DNA of 64,000 nt from an uncultured Flavobacteriales bacterium (GCA_905478765.1 CAJQJY010000005.1:1-64000); one strand, 5' to 3'. Positions 34,729 to 44,087 are shown, numbered from the stretch's first letter. Numbers and translations: made by a program. The notes: generated by a model not told the origin, from the letters alone.

Positions 34729-37245
34729 TTAAAATTGCTGACCAATAGAGAAGTGAAATTGCCCTCCATTTGCATCAGGGTTAGTAGGTATTTCATCAAG
34801 TCCCCATCCATAGTCAAGTCCCATCATTCCAATCATTGGAAGCATTATTCTTACCCCAAATCCTGCTGATCTTTTCACTCCAAAAGGATTAAAGTTATCA
34901 AACTTATCCCATGCATTCCCTGCTTCTAAGAAACCTAATGCATATACTGTTGAGCTTGGGTTTAAGCTAATTGCATACCTCAGTTCAGTTGTATATTTAT
35001 TGTAAATAGTTGCTCCAGTTTGAGGTGATAAAGTATTATTTCCATAACCTCTTAATGAAATCAACTCTCTACCATCAAATTGATAGCCCATTCCACTCAT
35101 ACCATCTCCTCCAACATAAAATCTTTCAAATGGAGCTACTCCTAAATCATTATTATAAGCCCCTAATAGTCCCATCTCAATTCTAGTGTTTAATACCAAT
35201 TTATCAGTAAAAGCAGAGAACCAAGATGATTTGAATTTCCATTTGTAATATTCTATCCAAGAATATTTCTCTTGGTCAGAAACTGAAGAATAATCATCAA
35301 TTCCATCAAATATTGAATATGGAGGTGTAACTTTTAAACTTAATGAAAAGTTTGAACCTCTTCTAGGGAATATTATCTGATCTGTTGAGTTCCTACCAAC
35401 TTTTATATTGTAGTTTACATTATTTGAAAAACCATTTCTGAATGAGAAAAAAGATTGGGAATTAATCAACTTGTATTGCTGAAAATTAATTCCATTATAA
35501 AGAGTGAAATAATCATCAGGATATTTTAATCTTTTTCCTAATCCGATAGTTAAACCAGTAATCTCAATTGCTTCTCTTTGTTCATCTGTTTGTCCGTTTG
35601 ATGAAATTGATTTGTATAAAGAAACACTTAATGATGTTGGTTTTTTCCCGCCAAGCCAAGGTTCTGTAAATGAAAGGTTATAGTTTTGGTAGTAAATTCC
35701 ATTTGATGATGCTGTTAACGAAAGTCTTTGACCATCTCCAGATGGTAATGGCGCCCATTTGTCTTTTTTAAAGATATTTCTTGTAGAGAAATTTGCAAAT
35801 GTGAGTCCTAATGAACCAACAATTCTCCCTGCCCCCCAACCTCCTTGTAATTGTATTTGGTCAGATGATTTTTCTTCAACCACATAAGTAATGTCAACCT
35901 CATTTCTAACTTGATCAGGATCAATTTTTACATCAAATTTCTCAGGGTTAAAATATTGCATTTGAGAAAGTTCTCTTTGAGATCGCATAATATCAGAACG
36001 CTTAAACAAATCGCCAGGTCGAGTTCTTAACTCACGCATTATCACATGGTCATTTGTTTTAGTATTTCCTTTAATCATTACTTTGTTTACCCTAGCTTGC
36101 TTACCTTCATAAACTCTAACTTCTAAGTCAATTTTTCTGTCAGAAGCTGCTACTTCAATAGGAGTTGCATTAAAGAATAAATAACCATCATCTAGATAAA
36201 GCGAGCTGATATCCGTTCCTTCCTGGCTTCCAAATAATCTAGAATCTAAAACAGTTTGGTCAAAAATATCCCCACTTTCAATCCCTAATTGTCTGATTAA
36301 TTCTGCTGATGAGTAAACTGTATTTCCAACAAATGAAATATTACCAAACTTATATGTTTCTCCTTCAGAAATTGTCATTTCAATAGTCATAGTGTTATCA
36401 CTATTCATATAAGCTGTATCTCTAATGATTCTCGCATCACGATAACCAACTTCATTGTATTTAGAGATGATGTTTTTCTTGTCATCCTCATAATTCTTAT
36501 CAATAAATTTTGAGATTTTGAAAATACGCCAGAAATTTTTTGATTTTGTTTCTTTCATGCTTTTCTTAAGCTTGTAATCGCTTACTGCATAAACGGTATC
36601 CTTACGGTTAAGAATGGTTTTTTTAGGATTAAGAATTTTAGTTCTTCCTTTTACAATAATCTCTTTTATCTTAACTTTTTTTCCTTTAGTTATGTTAAAA
36701 ATTAAGTTCTCAGAATTAGCTGTTGCAGTATCTGTAACGGTTAAATAGCCAATTGTTACATTGTAAAATCCTTTATTGATATAGAATTTCTTTATTTTAT
36801 TAATGCTGTTATTAATGAGGTTTTGAGTTAAGACTTTCCCTCTCATTAATTTCAAGTCTTCCTTCAAAGTTGTAACATCCGATTTACTAACTTTTTTTCC
36901 TTTAAATTTAAATTTTGAAAGCCTGCTGTGTTCTTTTAAATCAATGTTTAGGAAAACAACTTCTCCATCAATTTTCTCAATAGTAATATTTACATCAGCA
37001 AATAATCCTTGCTTCCATAGTTTTGTAATTGCTGATGTAATATTATCACCAGGTATTTTAATTTTTTCCCCAACTTCTAGTCCTGAAATAGAGATTAAAG
37101 TATTGTTATTAAGATGATCAGCACCATTTACCATAATCCCTCCTATTTCATAGGTTTTTGGAGCTGAATAATCCAATCCATCAGTAGTTTGAGCATTGAT
37201 AGCAATGCTCATTAAACTGAATATTAAAAGTGCAATTTTTTTCAA
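34729..37245 (-). CDS. bamA: Outer-membrane assembly protein BamA
   Basis: About 838 residues: signal peptide, five POTRA domains (about 30-430; e.g. NTLISISGLEVGEKIKIPG, RVNKVMIKGNTKTNDHVIMRELRTRPGD) and a 16-strand barrel whose loop 6 has LISLRGYGNNTLSP in the VRGF-motif position, ending FHFSIGQQF. It inserts barrel proteins in the outer membrane. The track start at 37281 lies inside uppS. A TTG at 37245, five bases after the uppS stop, gives the normal signal peptide (KKIALLIFSLMSIAINAQ), so a TTG start is proposed. Confidence 0.93.
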   Translation of the reverse strand: MKKIALLIFSLMSIAINAQTTDGLDYSAPKTYEIGGIMVNGADHLNNNTLISISGLEVGEKIKIPGDNITSAITKLWKQGLFADVNITIEKIDGEVVFLNIDLKEHSRLSKFKFKGKKVSKSDVTTLKEDLKLMRGKVLTQNLINNSINKIKKFYINKGFYNVTIGYLTVTDTATANSENLIFNITKGKKVKIKEIIVKGRTKILNPKKTILNRKDTVYAVSDYKLKKSMKETKSKNFWRIFKISKFIDKNYEDDKKNIISKYNEVGYRDARIIRDTAYMNSDNTMTIEMTISEGETYKFGNISFVGNTVYSSAELIRQLGIESGDIFDQTVLDSRLFGSQEGTDISSLYLDDGYLFFNATPIEVAASDRKIDLEVRVYEGKQARVNKVMIKGNTKTNDHVIMRELRTRPGDLFKRSDIMRSQRELSQMQYFNPEKFDVKIDPDQVRNEVDITYVVEEKSSDQIQLQGGWGAGRIVGSLGLTFANFSTRNIFKKDKWAPLPSGDGQRLSLTASSNGIYYQNYNLSFTEPWLGGKKPTSLSVSLYKSISSNGQTDEQREAIEITGLTIGLGKRLKYPDDYFTLYNGINFQQYKLINSQSFFSFRNGFSNNVNYNIKVGRNSTDQIIFPRRGSNFSLSLKVTPPYSIFDGIDDYSSVSDQEKYSWIEYYKWKFKSSWFSAFTDKLVLNTRIEMGLLGAYNNDLGVAPFERFYVGGDGMSGMGYQFDGRELISLRGYGNNTLSPQTGATIYNKYTTELRYAISLNPSSTVYALGFLEAGNAWDKFDNFNPFGVKRSAGFGVRIMLPMIGMMGLDYGWGLDEIPTNPDANGGQFHFSIGQQF

Positions 37246-37249
37246 AATG

Positions 37250-37972
37250 TTAATTCTGTATTTGTTCTGTTGTTTTTCCAAATCTTCTTTCTCTGCTTTG
37301 ATAATCTAATATCGCTTTTGCTAAATCGGCTCTTCTAAAATCTGGCCATAATGTATCAGTAAAATACAATTCGGAATATGCAATTTGCCAAAGTAAGAAA
37401 TTGCTAATTCTGTATTCTCCACTAGTTCTTATTAATAATTCAGGGTCAGGAACGCTTTTTGTACTAAGATATTGCTGAAATTGTTCTTCAGTAATTTTGT
37501 CATTTCCTACTCCCTTCTTTGTAATCTCATTTACTGCATTTAAAATATCCCATCTTCCACTGTAGCTAAGAGCTAAAACAAGTGTCATTCTGGTATTTTC
37601 TTTTGTCTTATCTATTGCTTCTGCTAGTTCCTTTTTTGCCTTTGAGGGCAAGCTATCAGTATCACCAATTGCACTTAACTTAATGTTATTGTCCATTAAG
37701 GTTTTAGTCTCTTTATTGATTGCGGATACAAGTAAAGTCATCAGGGCATTTACTTCTTTTGATGGTCGTTTCCAGTTTTCAGTTGAAAAAGCATAAAGCG
37801 TTAAAAATTCAATACCAATTTCAGCTGCAGCTTCCACAGTATCTCTAACAGCTTTTACTCCATTATTATGACCAAATATCCTAAGTTTCCCCTTGGATTT
37901 TGCCCATCTACCATTGCCATCCATGGTAATAGCTATGTGTTTAGGTAAATTATTTTTATTGATTTCTTCCAT
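37250..37972 (-). CDS. uppS: Undecaprenyl diphosphate synthase
   Basis: 240 residues of the cis-prenyltransferase family: HIAITMDGNGRWAKSKG has the catalytic Asp, then LTLYAFSTENWKRP and LLIRTSGEYRISNFLLWQ. It makes the C55 lipid carrier for cell-wall and LPS units. The gene lies between DUF6089 (15 bases) and bamA (4 bases to the proposed TTG). Confidence 0.96.
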   Translation of the reverse strand: MEEINKNNLPKHIAITMDGNGRWAKSKGKLRIFGHNNGVKAVRDTVEAAAEIGIEFLTLYAFSTENWKRPSKEVNALMTLLVSAINKETKTLMDNNIKLSAIGDTDSLPSKAKKELAEAIDKTKENTRMTLVLALSYSGRWDILNAVNEITKKGVGNDKITEEQFQQYLSTKSVPDPELLIRTSGEYRISNFLLWQIAYSELYFTDTLWPDFRRADLAKAILDYQSRERRFGKTTEQIQN

Positions 37973-37987
37973 TAAAATGATTGCTGT

Positions 37988-38815
37988 TTAGTAATCGCAA
38001 CCTTTTGTTTTGTTAGCTAACTTAAATGAAAGTGTAATGCCAGCAAAAGAATACCAATCGTTTTTATCAGAATTTCCTCTTTGATCATCTTTCAAATGAG
38101 TCCCTAAAGGATCTGACATTTCCATCTCTGATTGAGTCATATCTTGTAGTCCATTGCCTGGAAATGTTGTACTAACATCATCCAGATAATCAGTGAATGT
38201 TTTTCTTGTACTGTACTCAAAAATGATATTAAAACTATTGCTTACAGCAATTTTAACTCCACCACCCAATGCTGCTGAAAATTGAATTAAAGAATACTTT
38301 TGCCTGTCTGGAAAAGTTGTAGACCCCTGTCCTTCAGTTCCCATTTCTTGCAAGTCAACCCAGTCTCCATTTTTATTTTCTGCTTGGGGATTAAAGTTAA
38401 AAATAGAAACTCCTCCATATACAAATGGTGTCCAAGTATATAGTGGGTTTCCTGGGTCATATGGTAAGAAATTAAATTCTACTTGCCCTGAAAGTTCGTA
38501 AACTGGAGATCTAAAATGTAACCCTCTACTTGCTGCAATTGTATCATCAGAATCTCTTTCATCAGATCTTAAATTCAAATACATAATCTCTGCTTTGTAA
38601 GCAAATCTTTTGTCAATATTTTTTCTGATAACTAAACCAGCAGCTGGTGATGATTGTTTAAAATGAACTGTATTTAAATCACCTAGATAATATGAAGATC
38701 CTATTAAAATCCCGATTTCTGTATTTGGTTTAAACTGTTGAGCTTGTATAGCATCCCCAAAAATCAAGAAACTTAATAGCAGTAAAACGGTTATTTTATG
38801 TTTAAATCTTTTCAT
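37988..38815 (-). CDS. DUF6089 outer-membrane beta-barrel protein
   Basis: About 275 residues. Signal peptide (MKRFKHKITVLLLLSFLIFGDAIQAQ), then TEIGILIGSSYYLGDLN, the opening strand of DUF6089 barrels, and a Gly/aromatic strand pattern. The function is unknown, but in Flavobacteriia this gene regularly precedes uppS-bamA, which suggests an outer-membrane assembly or structural role. The track start (38842) falls inside the -7 element. ATG 38815 is used; ATG 38821 is also possible. Confidence 0.88.
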   Translation of the reverse strand: MKRFKHKITVLLLLSFLIFGDAIQAQQFKPNTEIGILIGSSYYLGDLNTVHFKQSSPAAGLVIRKNIDKRFAYKAEIMYLNLRSDERDSDDTIAASRGLHFRSPVYELSGQVEFNFLPYDPGNPLYTWTPFVYGGVSIFNFNPQAENKNGDWVDLQEMGTEGQGSTTFPDRQKYSLIQFSAALGGGVKIAVSNSFNIIFEYSTRKTFTDYLDDVSTTFPGNGLQDMTQSEMEMSDPLGTHLKDDQRGNSDKNDWYSFAGITLSFKLANKTKGCDY

Positions 38816-38839
38816 AATCATGATATTATCAATAATTGG

Positions 38840-38847
38840 CAAATATA
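38840..38847 (-). promoter_or_regulatory. -7 element of DUF6089-uppS-bamA-skp operon (decides start)
   Basis: Minus-strand TATATTTG matches TAnnTTTG. It covers the track's ATG at 38842 and thus rules it out. Confidence 0.6.
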
Positions 38848-38874
38848 AATAATCTAGAGTTTTATAAGTAGATA

Positions 38875-39753
38875 TTAACTTCTTTTATCTAAGCCCCACA
38901 TTAACTTGTGCCTAATAGTAGCTGTAAATGAATTATTCTGAGGTTGAATTAATTTAATTTTAAAATCTGCCTTCTTAATTATAAGTTCAGTATCACTATC
39001 AAAAGCACGAGATCTTGAATCTAATGAAACTAGAGCTAACTGGTCTCTGTCCTCAACTTTTAGTTTTACCACACTATTATCATCAATTACTATTGGCCTT
39101 ACATTTAAGTTATGTGGCGCATTAGGTGTAATGATTATGTTGTTTGTTCCTGGCATAATAATTGGCCCTCCACAACTAAGCGAATATCCAGTTGATCCTG
39201 TTGGGGTTGAAACAACTAATCCATCTGCCCAATAAGTGTTCAGGAATTCATCATCAACAAATGCATCAATTCTAATCATGGATGAAGTATCTTTCTTAGA
39301 TACTGCAACTTCATTTAATGCAAAATTCTTTTCTTTAAATAGGTTTTTATCAGTATTTAATTCTAATAAAGCACGCTCATTTATCTGATAGTTTCCTTTA
39401 AGGATATCATTAACAGCATCATCAATTTGACCAGCTGAAATACTTGAAATAAAGCCTAGCCTTCCCGTATTTATTCCTAAAATAGGGATGTTAGATCCCC
39501 TTACATAAGTTACTGCTTTAAGCAATGTACCATCACCACCAATACTGAATAAAAAATCAACATTATTACCTAATGTTTCATGAGAATTGAAAGTAGTAAC
39601 AGCATTTTTAAAACGAATATTATTTTGCAAAAAAGTGTTAAATTTTTCTTCAACAATAATTTTAATATGCTCGCTTTCCAGCTTCTTAATTAAATGCTGA
39701 ATGTACTTTGAAAAATGCTCAGGATACGGACTTCCAAAAATTGCGATTGTCAT
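38875..39753 (-). CDS. nadK: NAD kinase
   Basis: 292 residues. The phosphate-binding FSIGGDGTLLKAV with the GGDG motif, ILGINTGRLGFIS, and YWADGLVVSTPTGSTGYSLSCGGPI are diagnostic. It phosphorylates NAD to NADP. The start codon overlaps the stop of the upstream barrel gene (ATGA). It belongs to the CBS-barrel-nadK operon. Confidence 0.95.
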   Translation of the reverse strand: MTIAIFGSPYPEHFSKYIQHLIKKLESEHIKIIVEEKFNTFLQNNIRFKNAVTTFNSHETLGNNVDFLFSIGGDGTLLKAVTYVRGSNIPILGINTGRLGFISSISAGQIDDAVNDILKGNYQINERALLELNTDKNLFKEKNFALNEVAVSKKDTSSMIRIDAFVDDEFLNTYWADGLVVSTPTGSTGYSLSCGGPIIMPGTNNIIITPNAPHNLNVRPIVIDDNSVVKLKVEDRDQLALVSLDSRSRAFDSDTELIIKKADFKIKLIQPQNNSFTATIRHKLMWGLDKRS

Positions 39754-41144
39754 AATTTATTTTTTGACCCAAATGGATTAGAAAAGTGTAAAAATACGCC
39801 TTTTTCTCCTAAATGATTAACAGAATATTCAATTCTTAATAATTTATCATAATAGGTTACATAATCTAGGGATATACCTTTTCCCCACAGTAATTTACTT
39901 TGCATAGGGTTACTAGCTTTATTTTGATTATCCCTAATGTAGCCCATATCAGAGAAAACACCAAGGTAAATAGAATAATGAGATTTGTTGAATTGTTTCA
40001 TTTTTACATAAGAAATTTCAAATTCTGTTTTTTCAACTATTGCAAATTTTAATGCTGTTTTACTGAGCCAAAATTGTTGTCCATCAACTACATAATATTC
40101 ATAACCCCTTACATAATCATTATAGCCAAACCCTTCTTCTTGTGAGTAAGGTTGATAGCCATAAGAAGCTAATTTAACAGTAAAACTACTTCCTAAAAAC
40201 AAACGATTAACGGGCTCAATATATTTTTCAGCTCTTGCTTTTAACTCAAAATGATTAATTGGACTTGTGCCTTTAAAATATTTTGTTGCTTCAGCACTAA
40301 ACTGATGCCCATGCAAAGGATAAACTATATAATCTCTGTGTTCATCAGTAAAGGAATAAGTGCTTTTATAATAGTTGCCAGAATTTGAGTTATTACCTAA
40401 GTAATTGGGGTTTTTAAAAGTGACACTATCATTAACGGAAGAAGAAAAATAATGAAGTTTTAAAGCATGTTTATAATGAATTTTTTTTCTGTATAAAAGT
40501 TCAACATTTGCTTCATAATCATTAGCTGTATACTTGTTTTCATCTTCAAAATATAACAGCTGATTATCTATTGTTTGATAATGAGTTTTCTTTCTTCTAA
40601 AGAGTTGTAGGTTTGTATTTAGCCCGATTGTTTTTTGCTTATTAAAATAAGGAATTTGATATGAAAGTAAATAATGTTCTTTAAATCCCCTTCTTATTTT
40701 GAATTGCAAAAGTTCGTTTCTTCCTCTAAAATTTTCCCAATTTAAGAAAATCCCATAATTTAATCTTGAAAAATCAGAATAATCATTTGATTTAAATTCA
40801 TCCCACCAAGTGTTGAAATTTCTTTCTGATATTTCAAAAACAGGATAGGGCCAGAAATACCATTTTTCTGTTACTTCAATATAGATATTTCCCTCATTTT
40901 GAGTTATCTCTACAAAATTGAATAATTTTAAATTATTTAAATTTTCAGTACTTTCTTTTATTTTTTCCTTGAGAATGTCTTGATTATAATTCTCGTTCTT
41001 TTGAAAAGTAACTTCTCTTAGAATAATTTCTTTTTTAGTTTTATTATTTCCTAAAATCTCAACATTTAAAATGGTAGTTTCACTTTGAGAAAAAACGAAA
41101 GTTGAGCTAAAAAAAAGAAAAAAGATTAATGAAAGTTTCTTCAT
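39750..41144 (-). CDS. BamA/TamA-like outer-membrane protein with single POTRA
   Basis: 464 residues. Signal peptide (LSLIFFLFFSSTFVFSQ), one POTRA-like domain (LNVEILGNNKTKKEIILREVTF, about 22-95), then a 16-strand surface-antigen barrel with YNDYVRGYEYYVVDG in the position of the conserved loop-6 motif. It is much shorter than BamA in this window. Family members help insert or export outer-membrane proteins or form FhaC-like pores; the exact role is unknown. It sits between the CBS gene (one base) and nadK (4-base overlap), an odd operon position. Confidence 0.83.
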   Translation of the reverse strand: MKKLSLIFFLFFSSTFVFSQSETTILNVEILGNNKTKKEIILREVTFQKNENYNQDILKEKIKESTENLNNLKLFNFVEITQNEGNIYIEVTEKWYFWPYPVFEISERNFNTWWDEFKSNDYSDFSRLNYGIFLNWENFRGRNELLQFKIRRGFKEHYLLSYQIPYFNKQKTIGLNTNLQLFRRKKTHYQTIDNQLLYFEDENKYTANDYEANVELLYRKKIHYKHALKLHYFSSSVNDSVTFKNPNYLGNNSNSGNYYKSTYSFTDEHRDYIVYPLHGHQFSAEATKYFKGTSPINHFELKARAEKYIEPVNRLFLGSSFTVKLASYGYQPYSQEEGFGYNDYVRGYEYYVVDGQQFWLSKTALKFAIVEKTEFEISYVKMKQFNKSHYSIYLGVFSDMGYIRDNQNKASNPMQSKLLWGKGISLDYVTYYDKLLRIEYSVNHLGEKGVFLHFSNPFGSKNKL

Positions 41145-41145
41145 T

Positions 41146-41808
41146 TTAAGGATTTAAAAACCGCATTAATGATTCGTATCTGTCAGTAAAATCATCATTA
41201 GTTTCCTCAGTATTGAATGATGCAGATACATTGTAGTCAAAACGCTCTAAATCTTTTACTATAGAGTTAATATCCATAGTATTTAGCTTTAATGTAAGTT
41301 CAATTTGCAGCGCATCAGGAATTGAAGTAATGTATGAACTTAATATTTTAGTATTATTATCTTCTACAATCCTAGCAATCTCACTCATTTGATAATCATT
41401 TTGATTCATCCTTAAAACAATAACCCCACCATTACTTTGTATAGATGTACTTTTTGCAATAGTATATAGTAACTTTCTATTCGTAATTGAACCCAAATAA
41501 TGTTTTTCTTCATCTAAAACAGGAATTACTGTAAGGCTAAATTTTTCTAGTTCTTCAATAATATCAAAAAGGTGTTGAGTGCCAATAACACTTGGAGCTG
41601 TAATTTCCTCAAGATGTTCTTCAATAGATTCTTCTTCATTGTCCCAGTTTAGGATTTCTTTCTCTGATAATATGCCTAAATAAAAGCCGTTTCTTACCAC
41701 TGGAAGATGATTTACTCTTAGCTCTTCCATCAGTGAAATTGCTCGCAACCCATCATCATCAGGATGTAAACTTGTTAATGATTGAGAAATTAAATCACTT
41801 GCTTGCAT
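41146..41808 (-). CDS. CBS-domain pair protein
   Basis: 220 residues. Two CBS motifs (about 1-60: EELRVNHLPVVRNGFYLGILSEKE; about 65-125: LEKFSLTVIPVLDEEKHYLGSITNRKLL) followed by an ACT-like C-terminal domain (IVLRMNQNDYQMSEIARIVEDNNTKIL). CBS pairs bind adenine nucleotides and regulate partners. The partner is unknown, but the operon with nadK suggests sensing of the energy or nucleotide state. The ATG lies 4 bases from the -7 element, so the message is probably leaderless. Confidence 0.85.
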   Translation of the reverse strand: MQASDLISQSLTSLHPDDDGLRAISLMEELRVNHLPVVRNGFYLGILSEKEILNWDNEEESIEEHLEEITAPSVIGTQHLFDIIEELEKFSLTVIPVLDEEKHYLGSITNRKLLYTIAKSTSIQSNGGVIVLRMNQNDYQMSEIARIVEDNNTKILSSYITSIPDALQIELTLKLNTMDINSIVKDLERFDYNVSASFNTEETNDDFTDRYESLMRFLNP

Positions 41809-41812
41809 ATGG

Positions 41813-41820
41813 CAAACATA
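41813..41820 (-). promoter_or_regulatory. -7 element of CBS-nadK operon, leaderless type
   Basis: Minus-strand TATGTTTG matches TAnnTTTG only 4 bases before the ATG (41808), so transcription should begin at or beside the start codon. Confidence 0.5.
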
Positions 41821-41829
41821 CTATTTTTT

Positions 41830-41837
41830 TACTTTTG
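41830..41837 (+). promoter_or_regulatory. -7 element of pdxJ, leaderless type
   Basis: TACTTTTG matches TAnnTTTG and is 6 bases before the pdxJ ATG. With the minus-strand element just upstream, both directions of this 35-base spacer seem leaderless. Confidence 0.5.
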
Positions 41838-41843
41838 TGACCT

Positions 41844-42554
41844 ATGACAAAGCTCAGTGTAAATATAAATAAGATTGCAACTATCAGAAATGCTAGAGGA
41901 GGAAATACGCCATCTGTGGTTGAAGCGGCAATAAATTGTCAAAAATTTGGTGCTGATGGAATTACAATTCATCCAAGGCCTGATGAAAGACATATTACAA
42001 AAACAGATGTGTATGATATTAAACCAATTATTAGCACTGAATATAATATTGAGGGATACCCAAGTACTGATTTCATAAAAATGGTAATTGATATTTTACC
42101 TGAACAGGTTACTTTAGTTCCTGATGGACCTGATGTAATTACTTCTTCTGTAGGGTGGGATACAATAAAGTTCCAGGATTATTTGAAAGAGATTATTGCT
42201 GAATTTAAGGAGCATGGAATTAGAACTTCCATTTTTATTGACCCAAAATTTGAAATGATTGAAGGGGCAAAGTTGTGCGGTACGGATAGGGTTGAATTGT
42301 ATACAGAAGATTATGCCAAAGGGTTTTCAATAAATAAAGAAAAAGCTATTGCTCCTTATATTTTAGCTGCCAATAAAGCTAGTGAACTTTGTTTAGAGAT
42401 AAATGCAGGACACGATTTGAGTTTAGAAAATCTGGAATATTTTGCAAAGAATATTCCAAATTTGGCTGAGGTTTCCATTGGTCATGCACTTATTAGTGAT
42501 GCACTTTATTTAGGATTAGAAAATGCTATTCAGATGTATAAACGACTATTATAG
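41844..42554 (+). CDS. pdxJ: Pyridoxine 5'-phosphate synthase
   Basis: 236 residues of a TIM barrel: VNINKIATIRNARGG, GADGITIHPRPDERHI, and the C-terminal EINAGHDLSLENL with EVSIGHALISDAL are PdxJ signatures. It makes pyridoxine phosphate, the precursor of PLP used by Kbl and others here. Its stop codon abuts the start of the downstream hydrolase. Confidence 0.95.
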   Translation: MTKLSVNINKIATIRNARGGNTPSVVEAAINCQKFGADGITIHPRPDERHITKTDVYDIKPIISTEYNIEGYPSTDFIKMVIDILPEQVTLVPDGPDVITSSVGWDTIKFQDYLKEIIAEFKEHGIRTSIFIDPKFEMIEGAKLCGTDRVELYTEDYAKGFSINKEKAIAPYILAANKASELCLEINAGHDLSLENLEYFAKNIPNLAEVSIGHALISDALYLGLENAIQMYKRLL

Positions 42555-43325
42555 ATGAAATTATTTTCAAAAAAATATGGTGATAAAGGGCAGGATTTAA
42601 TTGTTATTCATGGGTTGTTTGGCATGAGTGATAATTGGAATACTCTTGGAAAAAAATTTGCTAAATATTGCAAGGTGCATTTAATCGATTTAAGAAATCA
42701 TGGTAGATCTCTGCATGCTGAAGAGTTTAATTATGAGGTAATGTGTGAGGATGTTTTGGAATATATGGAGGATCATAATATTCAAAAACTAATACTATTA
42801 GGACATTCTTTGGGTGGAAAAGTGGCCATGAAATTTGCCTTTACACATCCTGAAAAGATTGAAAAATTAATAGTAGCAGATATTGCCCCTAGAGAGTATA
42901 ATAGTGATTTTTATAAAAACCTTTTGGCAACTTTATACAAACTGCCTTTAGGGGATTTTGATAAAAGAGAAGAAATTGACAAATTACTTTCGTTTAGTTT
43001 TGAGGATAAAGGAATGCGCCTGTTTCTTTTAAAAAACCTTTATAGAGATGAAAACAAGGAATTTGCTTGGCGTTTTAATATTGAAGTTCTTTTGGAAAAA
43101 GTAAATAATATACAAGAAGCCGATTTTGTAAAAGGAATTTGTAAAATTCCAACTCATTTTATAAGAGGAGGAAACTCAAATTACATAACAACACAAGACG
43201 AACTAATTATAAATAAACACTTTTCTGATTTTAGTATTGCTACTATTGGTGGTGCAGGACACTGGTTGCATGCGGAGAATCCAGAACGCTTTTATAATGA
43301 GGTTATGGGATTTTGTTTAATGTAA
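42555..43325 (+). CDS. Alpha/beta hydrolase (YbfF-like esterase)
   Basis: 256 residues. VIHGLFGMSDNWNTLGK forms the oxyanion region, GHSLGGKVAMKFA is the nucleophile elbow, and the catalytic His is in GAGHWLHAENPERF. It is most like the YbfF acyl-CoA/ester hydrolases. The natural substrate is unknown. Directly joined to pdxJ (no intergenic base), a common pair in Flavobacteriia as I recall. Confidence 0.88.
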   Translation: MKLFSKKYGDKGQDLIVIHGLFGMSDNWNTLGKKFAKYCKVHLIDLRNHGRSLHAEEFNYEVMCEDVLEYMEDHNIQKLILLGHSLGGKVAMKFAFTHPEKIEKLIVADIAPREYNSDFYKNLLATLYKLPLGDFDKREEIDKLLSFSFEDKGMRLFLLKNLYRDENKEFAWRFNIEVLLEKVNNIQEADFVKGICKIPTHFIRGGNSNYITTQDELIINKHFSDFSIATIGGAGHWLHAENPERFYNEVMGFCLM

Positions 43326-43353
43326 ATTAAGCAAAGAAATTTAGGGAAATTAG

Positions 43354-43587
43354 TTACGGTAGATTAGTGAGGTATTTTAAGTAATATCTATTCAGACAAG
43401 AAGTAGTTCTTTTCAATTCAGAATTTTTCCAAGCTGCTGCATAACATTCTTTTTTACAATTCATTTTCGGATATCCTGCGTCTTGTGCAACCCCCAAAAC
43501 CATTACATAAGCATTTGTCGGGGGTTTTTCTGCTGGCTGACTGCAAGCAAAAGAAAATGGTATAATTAAATAAACTAAATTTCTCAT
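43354..43587 (-). pseudogene. Truncated lipoprotein: N-terminus of a PqqB-like metallo-hydrolase
   Basis: 77 codons. The start is a lipoprotein signal (IPFSFACSQ) followed by YVMVLGVAQDAGYPKMNCKKECYAAAW, which I recognise as the beginning of a roughly 300-residue PqqB-like metallo-beta-lactamase-fold protein. The match stops after TTSCL, and the last dozen residues and the stop are unrelated. The metal-binding His motifs are therefore missing. It overlaps the GNAT gene by four bases (ATGA), so the intact gene was once the third of that operon. A deletion up to the end of the hydrolase gene is the simplest cause. Confidence 0.7.
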
Positions 43588-44087
43588 TTTATGATTTTTT
43601 CAAAACAATAATATTTGTCTTTTTCAGGCTTTAAATCTATTGTGCCGAGTTCTGTATATCCAAGCCTTCTGTAAAATTCCATTGCTTTTGGATTTCCAGA
43701 ATAGGTATCCAATCGTATGGATTGATATCCTTCTTCTGCAACAACCTCTTCCACAAATAACATCAGTTCTTTCCCAATTCCATCTCCCCATTTTTCTTCA
43801 AATACCGCTAACCTGTGGACAACTAAAAACTTGTTTGTTTTATCTGCCCAGTCAATAGTTAAATAAGTTTTATCTTGATTTTCATCAATATTAATTCCTC
43901 CAATTATTCCTCCATTTTCTTCTGCTACAAAGTAAGTTCTTGCTTTCAAGTCAGCTATAATTACATCAACATTCGGGTAGCTTGAATCCCATTGATCTAT
44001 CCCGTTTTTTAGCATCCCGTTAACACAGGAATTATACATTAACATTATATTCCCAAGATCAGATTTATTTGCTTTACGGATTATCAT
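43584..44087 (-). CDS. GNAT family N-acetyltransferase
   Basis: 167 residues. IIRKANKSDLGNIMLMYNSCV at the start; the acetyl-CoA-binding motif A region LAVFEEKWGDGIGKELMLFVEE and the following SIRLDTYSGNPKAMEFYRRLGY are classical. The acceptor is unknown. Start and stop both overlap neighbours by four bases, so it is translationally coupled to the LuxE-like gene upstream and the truncated hydrolase downstream. Confidence 0.9.
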   Translation of the reverse strand: MIIRKANKSDLGNIMLMYNSCVNGMLKNGIDQWDSSYPNVDVIIADLKARTYFVAEENGGIIGGINIDENQDKTYLTIDWADKTNKFLVVHRLAVFEEKWGDGIGKELMLFVEEVVAEEGYQSIRLDTYSGNPKAMEFYRRLGYTELGTIDLKPEKDKYYCFEKIIK

